Positions 11,236-25,029 of a DNA stretch of 64,000 bases are shown here, in pieces; positions within the stretch are counted from its first letter, which is position 1; each line of letters begins with the position of its first letter. The stretch is from Parascedosporium putredinis. Its lineage: Eukaryota; Ascomycota; Sordariomycetes; Microascales; Microascaceae. The notes under the pieces were generated by a model. It saw only the letters and a program-made list of their open reading frames with translations, was not told where the DNA came from and ran no database searches. The DNA is taken from assembly GCA_949357655.1 (NCBI GenBank), contig CASHTG010000001.1, positions 1,736,001 through 1,800,000 of the forward strand, given 5' to 3'. The translations under genes were made by a program, and so were the position numbers.

Positions 11236-13835
11236 GGAGAAGAAAAAGTATGATCGCAATAGATGTGTTTGCATAATAATAACCAAGAGCTGATCTTTAA
11301 TAAATCAACCCTCATCCTAATCTTGCAGTATCAGCGTCATTTCATTGGCAGGATCAAGGGTGACATCGCAAAACGAAACCCTCTCCATTTTAAGAAGGAG
11401 ACCGAGAACAGCCCCGGTCACAGGCAAGCACGCATTCACGCTCCTCGATGTCGGAGCGAAACAGCCTTGAGTGAAACCCCAAGGCCAAAAAAGAAGGGAA
11501 AAAAGGAAAAGAGTCAGAGATGGTGATCCACATGCTGCCATGCCGCGCTTTCTTATCTCGTCGGGCCCGGAAAAGCGAGAGTGAGCGCGGCAGCGAGGGT
11601 GATGGTGATGACTTGTGAAACCAAGCTCCCAACCGTGATAGGCAGGTCGAGAAACGGGATCGGCCTAGGCTCAAAACCCCAAAGATTCCGTGTCAAAAGG
11701 CATTTGATTCATCAAGTAGTAGTTGATGAAGCCCTTGTCCGCTTTTGTCCTCTGTGACCCCAAGAGGAAAGAAAGAAAGGACAAGACAAGACGGGCAATA
11801 GGCAAGTGCAAGAGACTCGACTTGGGCTCCTTCCAGTTCCGCAGACGCTGCTCGTTGTGCGCGCGTGTGTATTTGTGTGTGTGGACATCAATATCAACAT
11901 GTGTGCTATGGATGGATCCATTGCATGTCGCATCAAATCTCACACTCACGCAGGATCTCGAGCAAGCACGAGCGCCGCTTGTTTAAGTCTCAGCACACTT
12001 CGTACATCCATGAATGGATCCATCCTGTATTAACCACCACCCTCTTGGCCCCTAAACAATCGGAGATTGAAATCTTTGATGATGCCTCGTCACCGCAGCC
12101 ATACCGAGGTACCCCCAGCATATACACCCATCTAATGGATATTTCGTCTCGGCAATGAGACATAAAAGATCACACCACAACGAGAGGGACGTCTTGGCTG
12201 GCTTGGCTGCCCGTTCGCCCCAACTGGTTGAACGTGTATCGATGTCCGCCCGCCTCGGTCCGCGTGAGGGCGCCGTGCCCCAATCGAAACCCTCGTCGGT
12301 AAATATCCAGGAATTACCGCTGGGCGGATTCGCACCTCCATCAGAAACGGGCCAACGGGTGTACAAGTACTGTATATACATGATCCCACGAACCTGACCC
12401 GAGATGGGTCCCACAAGATGGAGTAGGATGCTACCGTTGCCCGAGAAGGCATCGTTTCTGCCGACGACCCTACGGGCTTGAGACTGTGACGCTAATACCC
12501 GAGTAGCACCGAAAGGGAAGCATTATTAGGTCAAACTTGGGGGAGAACTTTCGGCTTCATTGATGCCGCGTGCTACTCCCACGGCATCCACGTAGGACGG
12601 GGGCCGCACCATCCACTTGGGACGGACCCAAGCCCAGCTCAATGACTCTTGGGAGATGAACCCGTCTGACTTTGTCCCCGTCGTGTATTTCTTACCAACT
12701 CGCCTCTTTCCGCGCTGTTTCATTTGTCCTTCGGCTTTAGCCTTTAGCTCTGTCCTTGGTCTCTAGCTATCGATTTTCGTCTCATCATGTTCGGAAAACG
12801 TGACATGGGTGTGGCACAACACTTCGAGTTTGAACGTGGCGGGGTCTTTCTCTTACACCCGCAAGCCCAAGACCCTGAGACCGAGTTCAGACCCTGAATC
12901 GGTGGATCCATTCTATGGATCCATTGGATTTGATTCAATGTTCAAACTGCCTGCCTCGAGTTCAAATTCACCAACTCTGACAGTTAACATGGATGTTCCT
13001 TTGGCTGGGCGGGCGGACTCTTCTAGACTCCTGCTCCTCCAACCCCACCCCTCCTGCCGCCCTGCCCTCCCCTTCTGACCTGTTTACCCCGCAACGATCC
13101 ATCAATCAAGACATATCCATGGATGGATTCATGCGATGGGAGCCCAGCATCTACTAGACATGCTGCTCAGCAGCCATCAATATGCCTTGTGCATAGATTG
13201 AATTGATTAGATCACGTTGTAGACGGACAAGCAAGCGATCAGCCAGACATGGACATCACAGCACTGTATGTACTGGTGGCAACACCATGGTCAAATTCTA
13301 GGCGCTCTCCGACAACCGAATTTCCCGCCTCGAGCCACCCCTCTTGCCCTCGTCCCTGCTTCATCCTTGCCGTGACGTCAAAGTTATCCAGGCTTCCCAC
13401 GCGAGGTCGATCCTCGTGCTCCGCTCTTGAGAGGTGATCCCTGGCCCACCCCAAAAGTCGCTTTCCCTCTTAGGGGAATAGTGCGAATGTCTGTTCGCCA
13501 AACGGCGCAACGGGATTCTCTCACCAAAATTATTGATTCCTTCTAAAAACCTTCTTGCCTCCCAAGCAACTAAACTAGGAAAACGCCTTTCAATCCCTTC
13601 AGGACTCGTAGAAAAGGCTGCTGTAAGCGTGATGGGGATGGTGGCGGAGGCCAACTACCAGCTTCCGACTTCTTGTTAGTCCACACAAGCCTGGAAGATG
13701 GCAATGGCCAGACTACTGCGATGACAATCTAGCAAATAGGTTTTTTCTTCTTTTTTTCTGGAGGGGATATAGAGAGAGATAGATATATGACTAGAGCTTG
13801 CCTATCGGTAGGGACCGGGGGCCTCCGTCTCTCCC

Positions 13836-16800
13836 TTAGGCAAGCCCCAGCTCGTGAACCACAGCCTTGATAGCTTCCTTCTTCTCCTCCCCCAATCAAT
13901 CCCCTTCAACTTTGATCCCTGGCCCGTCTCCATACCTTCGTCCTCAAGTATGCTCCATAGTTCATCGATAACATAAGTCCGCACCCGCGGCCAGGGATGG
14001 TATAGTAGGGCCCCAAGTCTCTTTTTAGATTCTGCGGCGCCCTCCTCTAGCCGCCTCATCCTCACCTGCGCCTCCCCGCCTGTCAGCCGTGCCACCCCAC
14101 CGTATACTTTGATGCAAGTCTCAAGTTTGCGCACATTGCTACTCTTGTAGCTTGCCTTTTGAGTGAGAAGGGTAAGTGTGCGAGCGTCTACCTCTGTAGA
14201 CTGCTGCATCAGCCCAACATTCAGAAGGAATGAGATAATCTCCAGCGTCGGTATCAAGAGCCTGTCTTGCCCGATCCGATCTCTCAGGTTTTGGGTAAGC
14301 GCTGCGCAGACCGCCTCGAGCTTTTCCTGAGACTCTTCACAGAACTCACACAGCATCTCCCGGCTTGTGATAACGAGGTTTTCATTTCCCGAATCCGCAG
14401 AGGTCACGTAGCCTGCCAGTAACTCTTGCATCCATGCCGACCTGTCAGCCTTCACAACCCCCGAAACAAGAGGCAAGAGACAGTCAACCTCCAACATCCG
14501 TAGCAGAGTTCCCAGGTATTTCGCAGAGGATGGTGAGGGTTGCAAGAAGCTGGGGGCAAAGCTGTATTACGGGTGATGAGTCAGTCTGAAATGTCTCCAA
14601 CATTTGCGACGCCATGGTCAAGGCCAAGGCCCTTCTTACAGAAGAAAAAGGGAACAGGGCAAAAGCTTACTCAGGATGTACCAGGAGCGACAGCGTTTTC
14701 TGAGCCTCGCCTCGCACCTTGTCCAGTTTCTCTGACGCAAGTCTCAGCACGCTCAGAAAAAGTGCAGACACCGTCCTTTGTAGCCACTCCTGGTCGTCTG
14801 AAGGTGCGGGGTCGCCAATGGACTGCCACATGGCTCTCGCGGCCTTTAGTGAGGCCCCACGTAGATATGCCCCGATATCACCACGAGATGTCGTCGTGTA
14901 ATCGTTTAGCCCCTCCATGAGCACCCCGAGGAATCGCCGGGGCTCTTTGCGCAGGATGTTGCTCTGCGTTAAGCTGCTAAGAAGTGACGCCTTCATCTCC
15001 AAGTCTTTCTCCGTTGCCCACCTTTGGAGCAAAGCCTCGCAAATCATATTCGCCGCACTTATCCCCTCCATCCCCGTGGCGGAGCAGATTGGGTAGGCCA
15101 GCGTTACCGCGTGGAAATAGCCGGTTGCGTCGTGTAGCTTGGACGAGTGCACCCTAACGAGGTCTGTCCACTCCTCCACTTGCGCCGCCCGGTCCTTCGG
15201 CCGCGACAGGATGAGGTACGTAAGGGCCGCCCTGGGGATAATTTCTACCAAGTCTTCAGACTTCTCGTCCACCAGGTCTAGCCAAGAGGGCAAGACCGCT
15301 TTTAACGCTGAAACTATATCCTGGGATTCTCTTTCCGCCAGGCCCTCTTTGTCAAAGGTCGCCATGATAGCCAAGAGATCTGGGCTGATCTGCTTTCCGA
15401 TCAGAGTTTGTCCGGTTCTTAAATATGCCGCCCACGCATCTTGCCATTCTCCTCGGGACATGACGGCCACCTGCATTATCGGTAACAGTGAGATGACGAG
15501 CCGACTCGCCGCCTCCGCTGCTAGCTCTTGGCGGCGTAATGTTGAACTCTTGAGACTACCAACTAGTTCGACTACGCTCGTTACCATCTTTTGCGCGAGA
15601 GCTCGCAGCTCGGCCGAATTCAGGGCATCCCCTCGCAAAGAAACGTAATCGTTTCTGGAACTTTGTCAAAAACCGCGGCGAGACATAGCAAGAGGCCGTG
15701 ACGCTCCTCGGCCTGACGAGGCTGTAATTTCCGCACGTGTCGCAGAATTGTGTCCACAGAGTCACTCAGGTAGCGCAGCGCCTTCCCTGCATCGAGAGAT
15801 GCGAGTCGGAAGGTGATGGCGCCAAAGGACGCGCCAGCAGCTCGACGGGCCCCGGCCTCGGCATCCCCGACGCCCCGCCATCCAAGTAACGAATCCAGGA
15901 GAGCTTCCCCATAGCAGGTGGCCAAGGCTGTCGCCTGAATCGCGACGTCGTGGAGCGCTCTGGAACGCAAAGCAACCGCATGGTAATCCACCGTCTGCAC
16001 AAGCCATATTCCTTGCTCCACAGTATCCGGGTGCCGACCGACAAGTTCTTGAAGAGCGGCAGAAGAGCCTCGACGAATATTGCCCGCCGAATCTCTAGAG
16101 GCCGCGACTGTGAGTTCCGTGGCCAAAACTTGGAGAATGGTGGAACCCTCGGGATGGGATCGAGCAGCAAAGACTGAACCGACTGGGATATCTAGCAGTT
16201 CTTGAGTGGTATAGCGCCTAGCCACTGCCCAGACCCCAAAGCACGCCGCATCGCGCACATTGCTTCCGACGGAGCCTCCCGAAGTGCTCCGCTGTTCAAA
16301 GGATAAGCCGAGGAGTAGCGCATGGATGATATCGGAGAGCTGGTCTGGCGGCGGAGAACGCCTATAGAGCAGGTGCGCCAAGGTTAGCATGAGCCCGTGC
16401 CACTCTAGGGCATCAACAGAAGACAGGTCACGGATTAGTCTGCCGTCAGGGCTTGTGGGGTCCTTCACCCAGACCACTTTGCGATTTAGAGAATCCAAAA
16501 CAGCCTCGACAACCTGCGAGGCCATTTCTGGGTCAAGGCGCAAGGTGATGATGCTAAGCGCCTTACTCGCAGCGAAGCGCACGGGAGTATCCGTATCTGA
16601 CAGCTTTTCCAACAGGGACCCGATCCCCGTTTCCACCAACTCCGTCCCCTGGATCGTTTGCGGCTGCTGCCTGAGTACCAGGACGGCAATTGAACGGGTA
16701 ACCTTGATAAGAATCATCCTCGCAGAGGCGGAGCCATTGATAACCTCGTAATTTGGAAAGTCGGCCCCGCCGCTCGTGATTGAGTTTATAGTGTGGAAGA

Positions 16801-17799
16801 TGCGAATCAAGTACTTGTCCATGTCGGAAGTATCCATTGAAGATCTCAAAATACCCGCCAGGTATGAAAGCACGCCGATGAAGTGGTACGGTGACTCTGT
16901 CAGGGGTCAATGCTGGGTCTCAGAACCCACAAAGCCCAGTTGACCAAGGCGTCCAGCAAGCCTAGCCTTTGCATGTCCGTCCGCATGGAGATCCGTACCA
17001 ATAGAGCCTTTGCGGCATCCCGCTCCTTCCCAGGCGAAGAAAGATATTTGAAAGCCAAGGGGAGCAGTCTCAGGGTGATGCCAGGTAAATTGGGCGGCCA
17101 GTTGAGGCCGGGGATGACCGGGGCCGAAATCTCATCAAGATCGACTGACGATATGGAGGCTAGATCAAAAGGAGCAAACAGTAGGTGAGCCAGCCAAAGG
17201 AGAGTGATGTATTTCTCCTGCCAGGTCCATTTGAGGAGGTCATTCGGGTTTTGGCGATCCACTGGTAGTTGCTCCGCCTCCTCAAGGGCGCATAATAGAG
17301 GTTCCAGGCACTTGGTTTCCGAGCTTAGGAAGCGTACGATTACCTTTTCACCACGAATCTTACAAAAGGAGTAGAGCAGCTTCGCCACCGCCCGAGATAC
17401 GGGTTCAAGAAGCGCCGAGTTTACCACGATGGCACTGGTGCGGCCCCGGCGATCAAGCGATTGTCGATATATCTCGGAGAGCGTGGGGATGAACTTGGAT
17501 AAGTGGGGGTCAAGAAGCTGTGGAAGCTCTTGAAAGGGAGCCAGGAGCTAAGACGGCAGAAGAAGTATGAAGCTCATTGATTAGCTGGCGGTTGTAGCCC
17601 GCATGGTAGTGGATGAGCGAACACCCACCCGATAGATTGATCTGTCCGTGTCCCAGGACCGAACTCTTGTCCGGAGGCGAGTCCCGCCATGGCCATCCGG
17701 CTTCTGGAGAAAGGTTGGGAGGAAGCGCTCGAATTCGGCGAGGAGCTCCGCGGACTCCTTTTGGAGTTTGATATCACCCTCCTCGTCTTTGGCATCCAT
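13836..17799 (-). CDS. TBCD: tubulin-folding cofactor D (Alp1/Cin1/TBCD)
   Basis: Exons are 17799-17629, 17547-14671 and 14549-13836 (introns 81 and 121 nt), giving about 1254 aa once three lost bases are allowed for. Cofactor D is a HEAT/ARM-repeat chaperone that handles beta-tubulin in alpha/beta-tubulin assembly. Family landmarks are APFQELPQLLDPHL after the first intron, then LLWLAHLLFAPFDL, RDAAKALLVRISMR, the RFAASKALSIITLRL HEAT block, and a C-terminal GIDWG...AIKAVVHELGLA end. Three frame breaks lie in homopolymers: C5 at 13889-13893, C4 at 15629-15632 and G4 at 16903-16906 (plus-strand coordinates). Each is repaired by one extra base, and the repaired frames join without losing conserved residues. 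Without these fixes the last exon reads to 13802. The start is MDAKDEEGD. Neighbouring ABC transporter is divergent. Confidence 0.92.
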
Positions 17800-19481
17800 T
17801 GCGGCGTGTGTGCGGGGGTGTGCTTCAAAGGTGAAAAAGAACCCAGGGTTGGTATGGTCAATTGAACCTTGTAGTTGCCAAGATTGGCAACTCGGGGGCA
17901 TCAACTGTCTGCTCCGTGCTAGATATCCAAATATGGGAGCCTCAGATGCGCCTTTGCGTTGGGAACCCTCGAGAATTATTGCCCCACCATTCAGATGTCA
18001 ACCGACTTGGGCCTGTCATTGATACATTGGGTCCGGAATGATGGATGACCAAGCATCCAGATGCATTTGATCATTTGGGGCGGAAAGTCCAATGAACCGC
18101 ACTGAACCATTCACATCACACCCTCAGCAGCAGTGTAATAGCGGGACCTTTCATCTGTGATGGTGGGTGCCCTTCAACCACGACAAGTTGGCTGGATACC
18201 CAGTAAGAGCTCCTTGGACCTAGTGTATGAATATTTGCAAATGATGCATGGCTTCGCAGTCGAGGGTTTAAAAGGCAACGGGCGAGGTGGAACTATGAAC
18301 TACCCTTAGGTTTGTGTTAGGAGATCAATATTAATGACCCCTTGCTGATCGAATCAAGTACTGCGATGGAATGAATTCATTCTCCATCGATCAATTTGAT
18401 CAACCAAGTGCAAGCCCGCGCAACCCTCAACCCCCAACCCCTCGACCCCCACTGGAAGCAGAGCTGACCATGCCTGCTCTCATTAGGCATCTCCACGCGC
18501 TGGCCGTCTTGTCAGACATTGGTACTGTGACTCAACGCAGCGCAGTGGGTTCACAGGGGTGAGGATTTAGGACTTGCGAGCAAGTACACCCGTATCGTTG
18601 TGGAAATCGGGTCTAGCGGCATGGAGACATTGGCGCCGCTTGCTTCCAAGTATTGGCGCATTCCTGTGTGAATTGTTGGGCGGCGGACCACCTTGCCACC
18701 CCAGGAACTTTGGAAAGCGAATCGGGAGGAAGAAGGCCCGAGCCTGCAGCATGCATTTGGCCCCATCACGGACTGTTGGATCCCTGTGTTTCGGCACTTG
18801 GTCACCTCACCCGTCGGGGTAGCCAACCTCGACTGACACGAGCACCAATTCTAACAACGCTGTTCAAGGAATGGTAAGACCGGCAGGCTCCCCGGCCTCG
18901 GTGCCTGGAGGAGAGCTGAACCGCACCCCCTATGTCTTCTCTCTCTCCCCGGCCGAGTTCACCCCTTCCGCCCCGGCCAACTCCACCTCTCCCACCAACC
19001 AGCCACAATAGTGCCTCGTTGCTCAATCCGGGGTTCGCAAGATCCAAGATCTAGCCATCTATAGGCCTCGATCGATTCCTCACACCGCCGCTTCACATTC
19101 CCCTGTCCGCGTCAAGGTCCAATTATCCCTTCAGCGCGGATGCATTTGCCTCTCTAGTGCATCACCGGAGCCAGCCGTCGACGGGTCCTTGTCCAGACAA
19201 GGTCTAATTGATGTTGCTTGGTCTCAACTCGACGACCGCGGCCACCACCGCCCGCCGACCTTGCATTATACCTATCTCCTTCGAGTGAACGACCAATCTT
19301 TTCCCTTTTCATGTTTTTTTTTCTCTTTGGGGTTTGCTCCTTTTCCACACCTCCTCTCCTATAACACCCCTTGGCCTCTAACATTGTAGTAGATTTAACA
19401 TCTATCTATCACGCCCGACGGACTTCTCTAACGACCACCAGTTAGTGACCCTGGCTTGCTACCTCAAGCAGGCTCAGGATC
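17800..19481. other. divergent promoter region between TBCD and the ABC transporter
   Basis: No gene supported. The right half (18900-19480) is pyrimidine-rich on the plus strand, with CT tracts and a T-rich patch near 19300-19330, consistent with a promoter and 5' leader for the ABC transporter. A GATC-containing palindromic patch lies at 18386-18404. Confidence 0.6.
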
Positions 19482-22400
19482 ATGAATTGGACCTCGGCTG
19501 CCTGGGCAGTCGATAGATATCACGTCCTAGACTCATCCTTCCAGCATCCCTCTATTAACTCTGAGGTGTCGCAGTACTCGCTCCCTGGTGCCCTTCTCAG
19601 CTCCATCGCCAATCACGATAAAGGTCCCGTAGATCTACCCTCGCCACTCTTGCCATGGATCCGTCGCGTCAGCCAAGCTGCCCAGTCAGGATCCCTACAA
19701 CTAATGCTCATTGTCCTGTCCGTCCTGTCCGTCATCCAGACCCTATGGCGCCTTAAGCGGCGGAAAACCGGCATCAGCGGCCACCGAAGCAACAGCTCTA
19801 TCAAGCCAGCATGGCGCGTTCAGTGCCATTTTGCCTATCAGATTGCATCACTGACTACCCAGTGCCTTGCCGCAGGATTCCTCACGGTCTCTGCCCTGCA
19901 CAATACGACGCATTGGACAAATGCTGCAGCTAGCATATACGTGCTCCTTTGTGGGCTCGCGCGAGCTGCTAGTCATTCGCACTGGAGGTTCATCGCCCTT
20001 CACCAGGCCAATTTTGTGTCCTCTTTCCTGTTGTTGCTGCTCTTGTGCGCTCATTGGCTCCCCTGTATCCAAGTAACTACTTCGTGCCACCCTCGTACAC
20101 CTCTCGGTGTGGCCTCGCTCGCACTAGCCTTGTCCGTGATAGTTGCATCTGCTACGCCGCGGGAATGGCCGTCCCCCTTCTCAGGTTATAATGGTGTAGC
20201 CCAGAACTTAATGGATATGCCACCCGCCCCTGAGGAAACGTGCAGCTGGCTCAGCTACTACCTCACTTATGAATGGTTCACTCCGACAATATGGAGAGGT
20301 TCCAGGAGCCAGTTGCCAAAGGAAGAGCTCCCTCGCATCCCCTGGTATGATCATCCAGCAGTTCTTCTGGAGCGCGTCCACCATGCCAGGGCATGGGGAA
20401 AGAGTACTTTCTGGACTACTGTGAAGCTTGTTCAGGGCGAACTGGGGCTCATGACCTTTTGGAGTTCCAGCGCCTTTGCCCTCGAAGTGATTCCTCCCTT
20501 CGCGCTGTACATGTTGCTTGATTATATCGATAGCCCTCAAACTGCAGTGTATCATCCCTGGGTCTGGCTCGCGGTACTTTTTGTGGGCCCCACGACGCGA
20601 TCTATGGCATTTCAGCAATATATATTCACATCTACACGCGCCATCGTCCGCATCAAATCCGCCTTTACACAGGAGCTCTATCATAGGATGATGCAATCTA
20701 TGGAAATAGACGAGGACGAAAAGGAGGCAACTCATCCGGCGACGGCGGCGACGACGACGACGAAGAAAAAGAAGAAGAAGGAGCAAAAGAAGAAGAAGCT
20801 CGGTACCGCAACCGGCCGCTTAGCAAACATGATTTCGAGCGATATTGATGCCATCTTCAAGGCCAGAGACATTACCCTGATTTGCGTTGCTACCCCGCTC
20901 AACCTGTCCATCTCCATCTTCGGTCTGTACCGGCTCGTGGGGTGGCCTTCCCTGGTAGCCGCAAGCATCCTGGTCGTATCATTGTTGTCAAGTCTATATA
21001 CTGCTCGTGCCATGGCCCGGGCCCAGTTAAAAGTCCGAGACGCGCAGGACTCCCGAATATCCTTGGTATCCGAGGATCTCTCTTTGATAAAAGCAATCAA
21101 GTATTTCGCGTGGGAACAATATGCCTCTGATAAGATCCAAGCGGCACGAAGGTTTGAGCAGAAGTACATCTGGAAGCACGTTGTCCTCAACACCATAATC
21201 AGCGTTTTGAACGCCTCATTCCCTTATGTCGCCCTTCTCTCCATCTTCGTGACCCGAGTTATGATACAAAAGAAACCGCTCCCTGCATCACTAGCTTTTG
21301 CTACAGTGGGCTTGATCAAGAATATTCGCAACCGGCTCAACATGGCATCTTTCTTGTCCCGCAACGTCACGGCGGCCATGATCGCTTTCAAGCGCCTCGA
21401 TGGGTATTATGGACGGTGCCAACCCCTTCAACAGCATCCCCTCGGCCCGTTGCAGATACGCGGAGGTTCTTTTGCCCCAAGCGGATCCGCTTCATTCAAG
21501 CTGGAAGATATCACTGTGGACTTTGTTGAAGGCGGACTGAATACCGTTACTGGACCCAGCGGTAGTGGCAAGACCACCTTGTTGCTTTCCCTCCTCGGAG
21601 AAACGGTGCAAGAAGGCGGCCGAGTAACGAGGCCCAAGGACGTCGGGTATGCCCCACAAACCGCATGGCTTCAGAATGACACGATTAAAAACAACATTAT
21701 CCTCGAAGAGGCCTTTGAGCCGGCTCGCTATCGACGAGTTGTGCAGTGCTGCTGCTTGGAGTTTGATTTCGACCAGCTGCCAGCGGGAGACGAGACAATT
21801 GCTGGTGAAAACGGAACCACGCTCTCTGGCGGGCAACGGGCGCGAGTGTCTTTAGCCAGAGCATTCTATTCCAAGGCGCCCGTTCTTCTGCTCGACGACA
21901 TATTTTCCGCCCTTGACGCGAAGACCGCGGCGGGCATCTGGGAACACTCCTTCTGCAGCGACTTGCTCAAGGGTCGCACAGTGGTTCTGGTCACGCAAGT
22001 GCCATGGATCGCGGCACAGTCAGACCTGGAGGTCATTCTCTCAAACGGCCAAACCCAATCTGTCGAACAACACCTTGGCGTTACCCGAAGGCCGGTTTCT
22101 GTAGAGATAGCTCTGGCCACGGATTCAGGGCTCCGTGATGGAGGCAACGGCGGCGAAAATGGGAAGCCGGTACCTCCCACCGTGGAAAAAGATCGGAGTG
22201 TTGATGCTGTCGATGCGGAGATGAGGGCTCGCGGCGCAGCCCGAAGAATTTGTACGTTGGCGCAGCCGGTTCGAGCCGTCCAAAAGGAACTTTATAGGAA
22301 AGGCCGTGTTGGTAGACTCATGGTGCTAACCCTTGCGTGATTCTTAGATGGCAAATACATTGCATACTGGGGGCACCCGATATTCGTGGTCATTTGCATC

Positions 22401-24425
22401 GCTACCCTCGTTATTGGAGCCGCGACTATCCCACTCGGAAACTTGTGGCTGGCGAAATGGACAGAAGATGGTGAACAAAACCCCGACATCGATGTCCCAT
22501 ACTACCTAAGCATATACTGCGCAATCATCGCAGCCGAGGTTGTGATGAGCAACATACCCTTGATCATGAGCAAGTACGGTGGTTGGGTGGCTGCTAGGAC
22601 AATACACGCGCAACTCGTTCAATCTATCATGAACGCCCCTCTGTCCTGGTTCACCGAGATTCCAGTCGGCCGGGTTCTCAACCGCTTCTCTCGAGACATG
22701 GCCTCTCTGGACAACAATCTCCCATACCTAGCTAATATGGTGTTGTGGCTGGGCATATCACTCGTCTACCGCCTCCTGGCTATCAGTTCGGTACTCCCGA
22801 TCTTCGCCGTACCTTCGACAGTCGTATGTGTTATCGGCGTCTTTGTGGGCGAGATGTACACGCGGACGGGCGTTATATTGCGCCGCCTAGACTCCTCGAC
22901 CCAGTCACCGGTGTTTTCACAATTTGTCGACACCCTCACCGGCCTCGCTGTTGTGCGGGCCCGTGAAGGTATGCCGGAGAAGTTTGGCATGATCCTCATG
23001 GAGCGCCTGCTGCTCTGGTCGACAGCCGCCGAGTCGCTCTACAACGCCAACCGCTGGGTAGCAGTTCGTATCGACCTTGCTACCTCCCTCGTGACCCTCG
23101 GGGCAGGCATAATCGCCCTGGCCAAGGCAGACTCAACGCCCGCGGGTCTTATCGGTTTTTCTCTTGCCAATGCGACTGGATTAAGCCAGACAATTATCTT
23201 CCTAGTGCGCTCCATGAACGACCTAGAGATAGAGCTACAAAGTGTAAGCCAAGCTCCGTTCTAGACTATCTTCGCATGGTACAGCTAACAAGCCCATCAT
23301 TTGCAGTTCGATCGATTGCAAGAGTACCTGGAGCTAAAATCGGAGGACGCTTCGGACGACCCTCTTCCCGAAGAAGGCGCTCCGGATAGCGAAGGCGGAC
23401 CCGTGATACCTCTCAATTGGCCGCAGAACGGTGAAATCGAGTTTCAGGATGTCACAATTCGTTACGAGGACAAGGGGCCGGATATCCTGTCCAACATTAA
23501 CCTCAAGCTTCGATCGGGTGAGCGAGTGGCCGTCGTTGGACGGACTGGGTCGGGAAAAAGCACAGTAAGCCCATATTCCCTATTTCCAGCGAGCGGATGA
23601 CTGGTGATGCATGTCTATGTTGGATCTAACTCATGAAATTAGCTGGTCTTGTCGCTCCTTCGATTCACCCACATCGCATCCGGGAAGATCCTGTTCAACG
23701 GAGTGGACATTTCCAAGGTACCCAGGAGAAGGCTCCGCCAGGCCGTTACCATCATTCCACAGGAACCGGTCTTGTTCAGCGGCACCGTCGGCTCTAATCT
23801 GGATCCGACAGGCAGCGTCCCCGAGGAAACACTCCAAAATGTCATAGACTCCACCAAGACCATTGCCTCATTCCAGCACCGACGGTCGTCCAGGGAAAGC
23901 AGCGATTCGGAGGAGAGTGACACAAGTGCGCGTCAACAGGAAGGGACCGAACCCCCAGGGCCTCACACTCTCGAGTCCGGTTTTGGCGCAGGGGAGAACT
24001 TTTCCCACGGCCAACGACAAGTGCTGTCTCTGTGCCGCGCGCTTGTTCGGAAGAGCAATCTAATGCTTCTAGACGAGGCCACTGCGAATATGGATCACGA
24101 AACGGATAGGGCCATTCAGGAGATCTTGGGCCGCGAGGTTGAAGGAGGAGACCAAAACCGAACGCTCGTCACGATAGCCCATCGACTGAAGACGATTTTC
24201 AACTACGACAAAGTCGTGGTTATGGCAGAGGGCAAAATTATTGAGTACGTTTTCAACAAAAGACACCCGTATACTAACATATAGACGCAAGTCTGTTTAA
24301 GAGAAAGCGACGGTGCTAACGGGAAACATAGAACCGGCTCCCCTGGGGACTTGTACCAAGCGCAGGGTGTCTTTTATGAGATGGTGGAGCATAGCGGCGA
24401 CCGTGATGTATTCAGGGCGCTCTGA
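19482..24425 (+). CDS. ABC transporter, ABCC/MRP subfamily (full-length)
   Basis: Five exons (19482-22251, 22348-23243, 23307-23564, 23643-24244, 24332-24425) give 1539 aa with no frame errors. An N-terminal extra membrane domain (TMD0, about residues 60-230) precedes two TMD-NBD halves, the ABCC layout of vacuolar or plasma-membrane exporters for conjugated drugs, glutathione adducts or metabolites; the substrate is unknown. NBD1 has Walker A GPSGSGKTT (about 690), signature LSGGQ (about 780) and Walker B VLLLDD, with Asp in place of the catalytic Glu and VTQ at the H-loop. NBD2 has Walker A GRTGSGKST (about 1300), signature FSHGQ (about 1427), Walker B LMLLDE and the H-loop IAHR. So NBD1 looks degenerate and NBD2 catalytic, as is usual in ABCC. 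A Thr/Lys-rich low-complexity insert (about residues 416-445) lies in a cytosolic loop of TMD1. Confidence 0.93.
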
Positions 24426-25029
24426 AATCAAGACAAAGGCGAAGGCGAGGGGGAAACCGCCAACCCATCAATGAATCTAATGTGAGATGAGACGCATTTC
24501 GATAAGGGATTTCTGGCAAAGTATGCATAGGGATATTCAAAAGTTTTTGTTTTCTTCTTCCCTTTCGAAATGACTACATGTATATCTTTTATCTATCTCT
24601 CTTGGTATTATGATTGTCTTTGGTTGGAGCGACCATAATATATTCCTAGTCCAAGCAAGAAAATGCTACTTACGTAATCACCGCTTGAAGTCTGGCAACT
24701 GGCAATTGTTCCCAACATTCAATTCCACATCAGCCCACTCCACTCAGAAACTTTCGCTTTGGGGAGAAAGACGATTTTCTCGACACTTTTCTTTGCGACA
24801 CCAACACCCAAGATCCTAGCCTTGATACCCGATAAAAACGCTACTATTCTGGATACAACCCGAGTTCCTGAATATCTCCCCTTGGCGATCGATTACGTTC
24901 AATAGAAAGCGCCCGCGAGTACGGTAGTGCACATTCGATCCGAGCGCCTCTGTACTGGCTGCCGGTCGGGGACCCTTGGTCGCGACAACCCCGACTCGTC
25001 TCTTGTCCTGGCAGCATGGGGCACTTTTG
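24426..25029. other. intergenic, ABC transporter 3' flank to PPR-like gene
   Basis: This stretch of about 600 bp has an AT-rich 3' flank (24530-24640) and no recognisable gene. The exact start of the following gene is uncertain, so its right end may be 5' UTR or additional N-terminal coding sequence. Confidence 0.5.

Larger units (their letters stand above)
8632..13835. other. gene-poor 5.2 kb region
   Basis: No convincing gene. The left part (8632-9500) is the promoter flank of the Pth11-like gene and has A- and T-rich patches. 10430-11340 is AT-rich and holds inverted and tandem repeats (listed separately). 11700-13800 has scattered palindromes such as ATGGATCCAT, and a CTAG/TA-rich end near 13740-13795. 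Open frames of 60-130 codons are present on both strands but show neither domain features nor plausible splicing. A decayed transposable element is possible in 10.4-10.9 kb, but I cannot identify coding remnants. Confidence 0.55.

Noticed and set aside
19482..24425. Secondary-metabolite cluster around the ABC transporter
   Set aside because: Flanking genes are housekeeping (tubulin cofactor D, PPR-like, erg1); no PKS, NRPS, P450 or transcription factor is adjacent.
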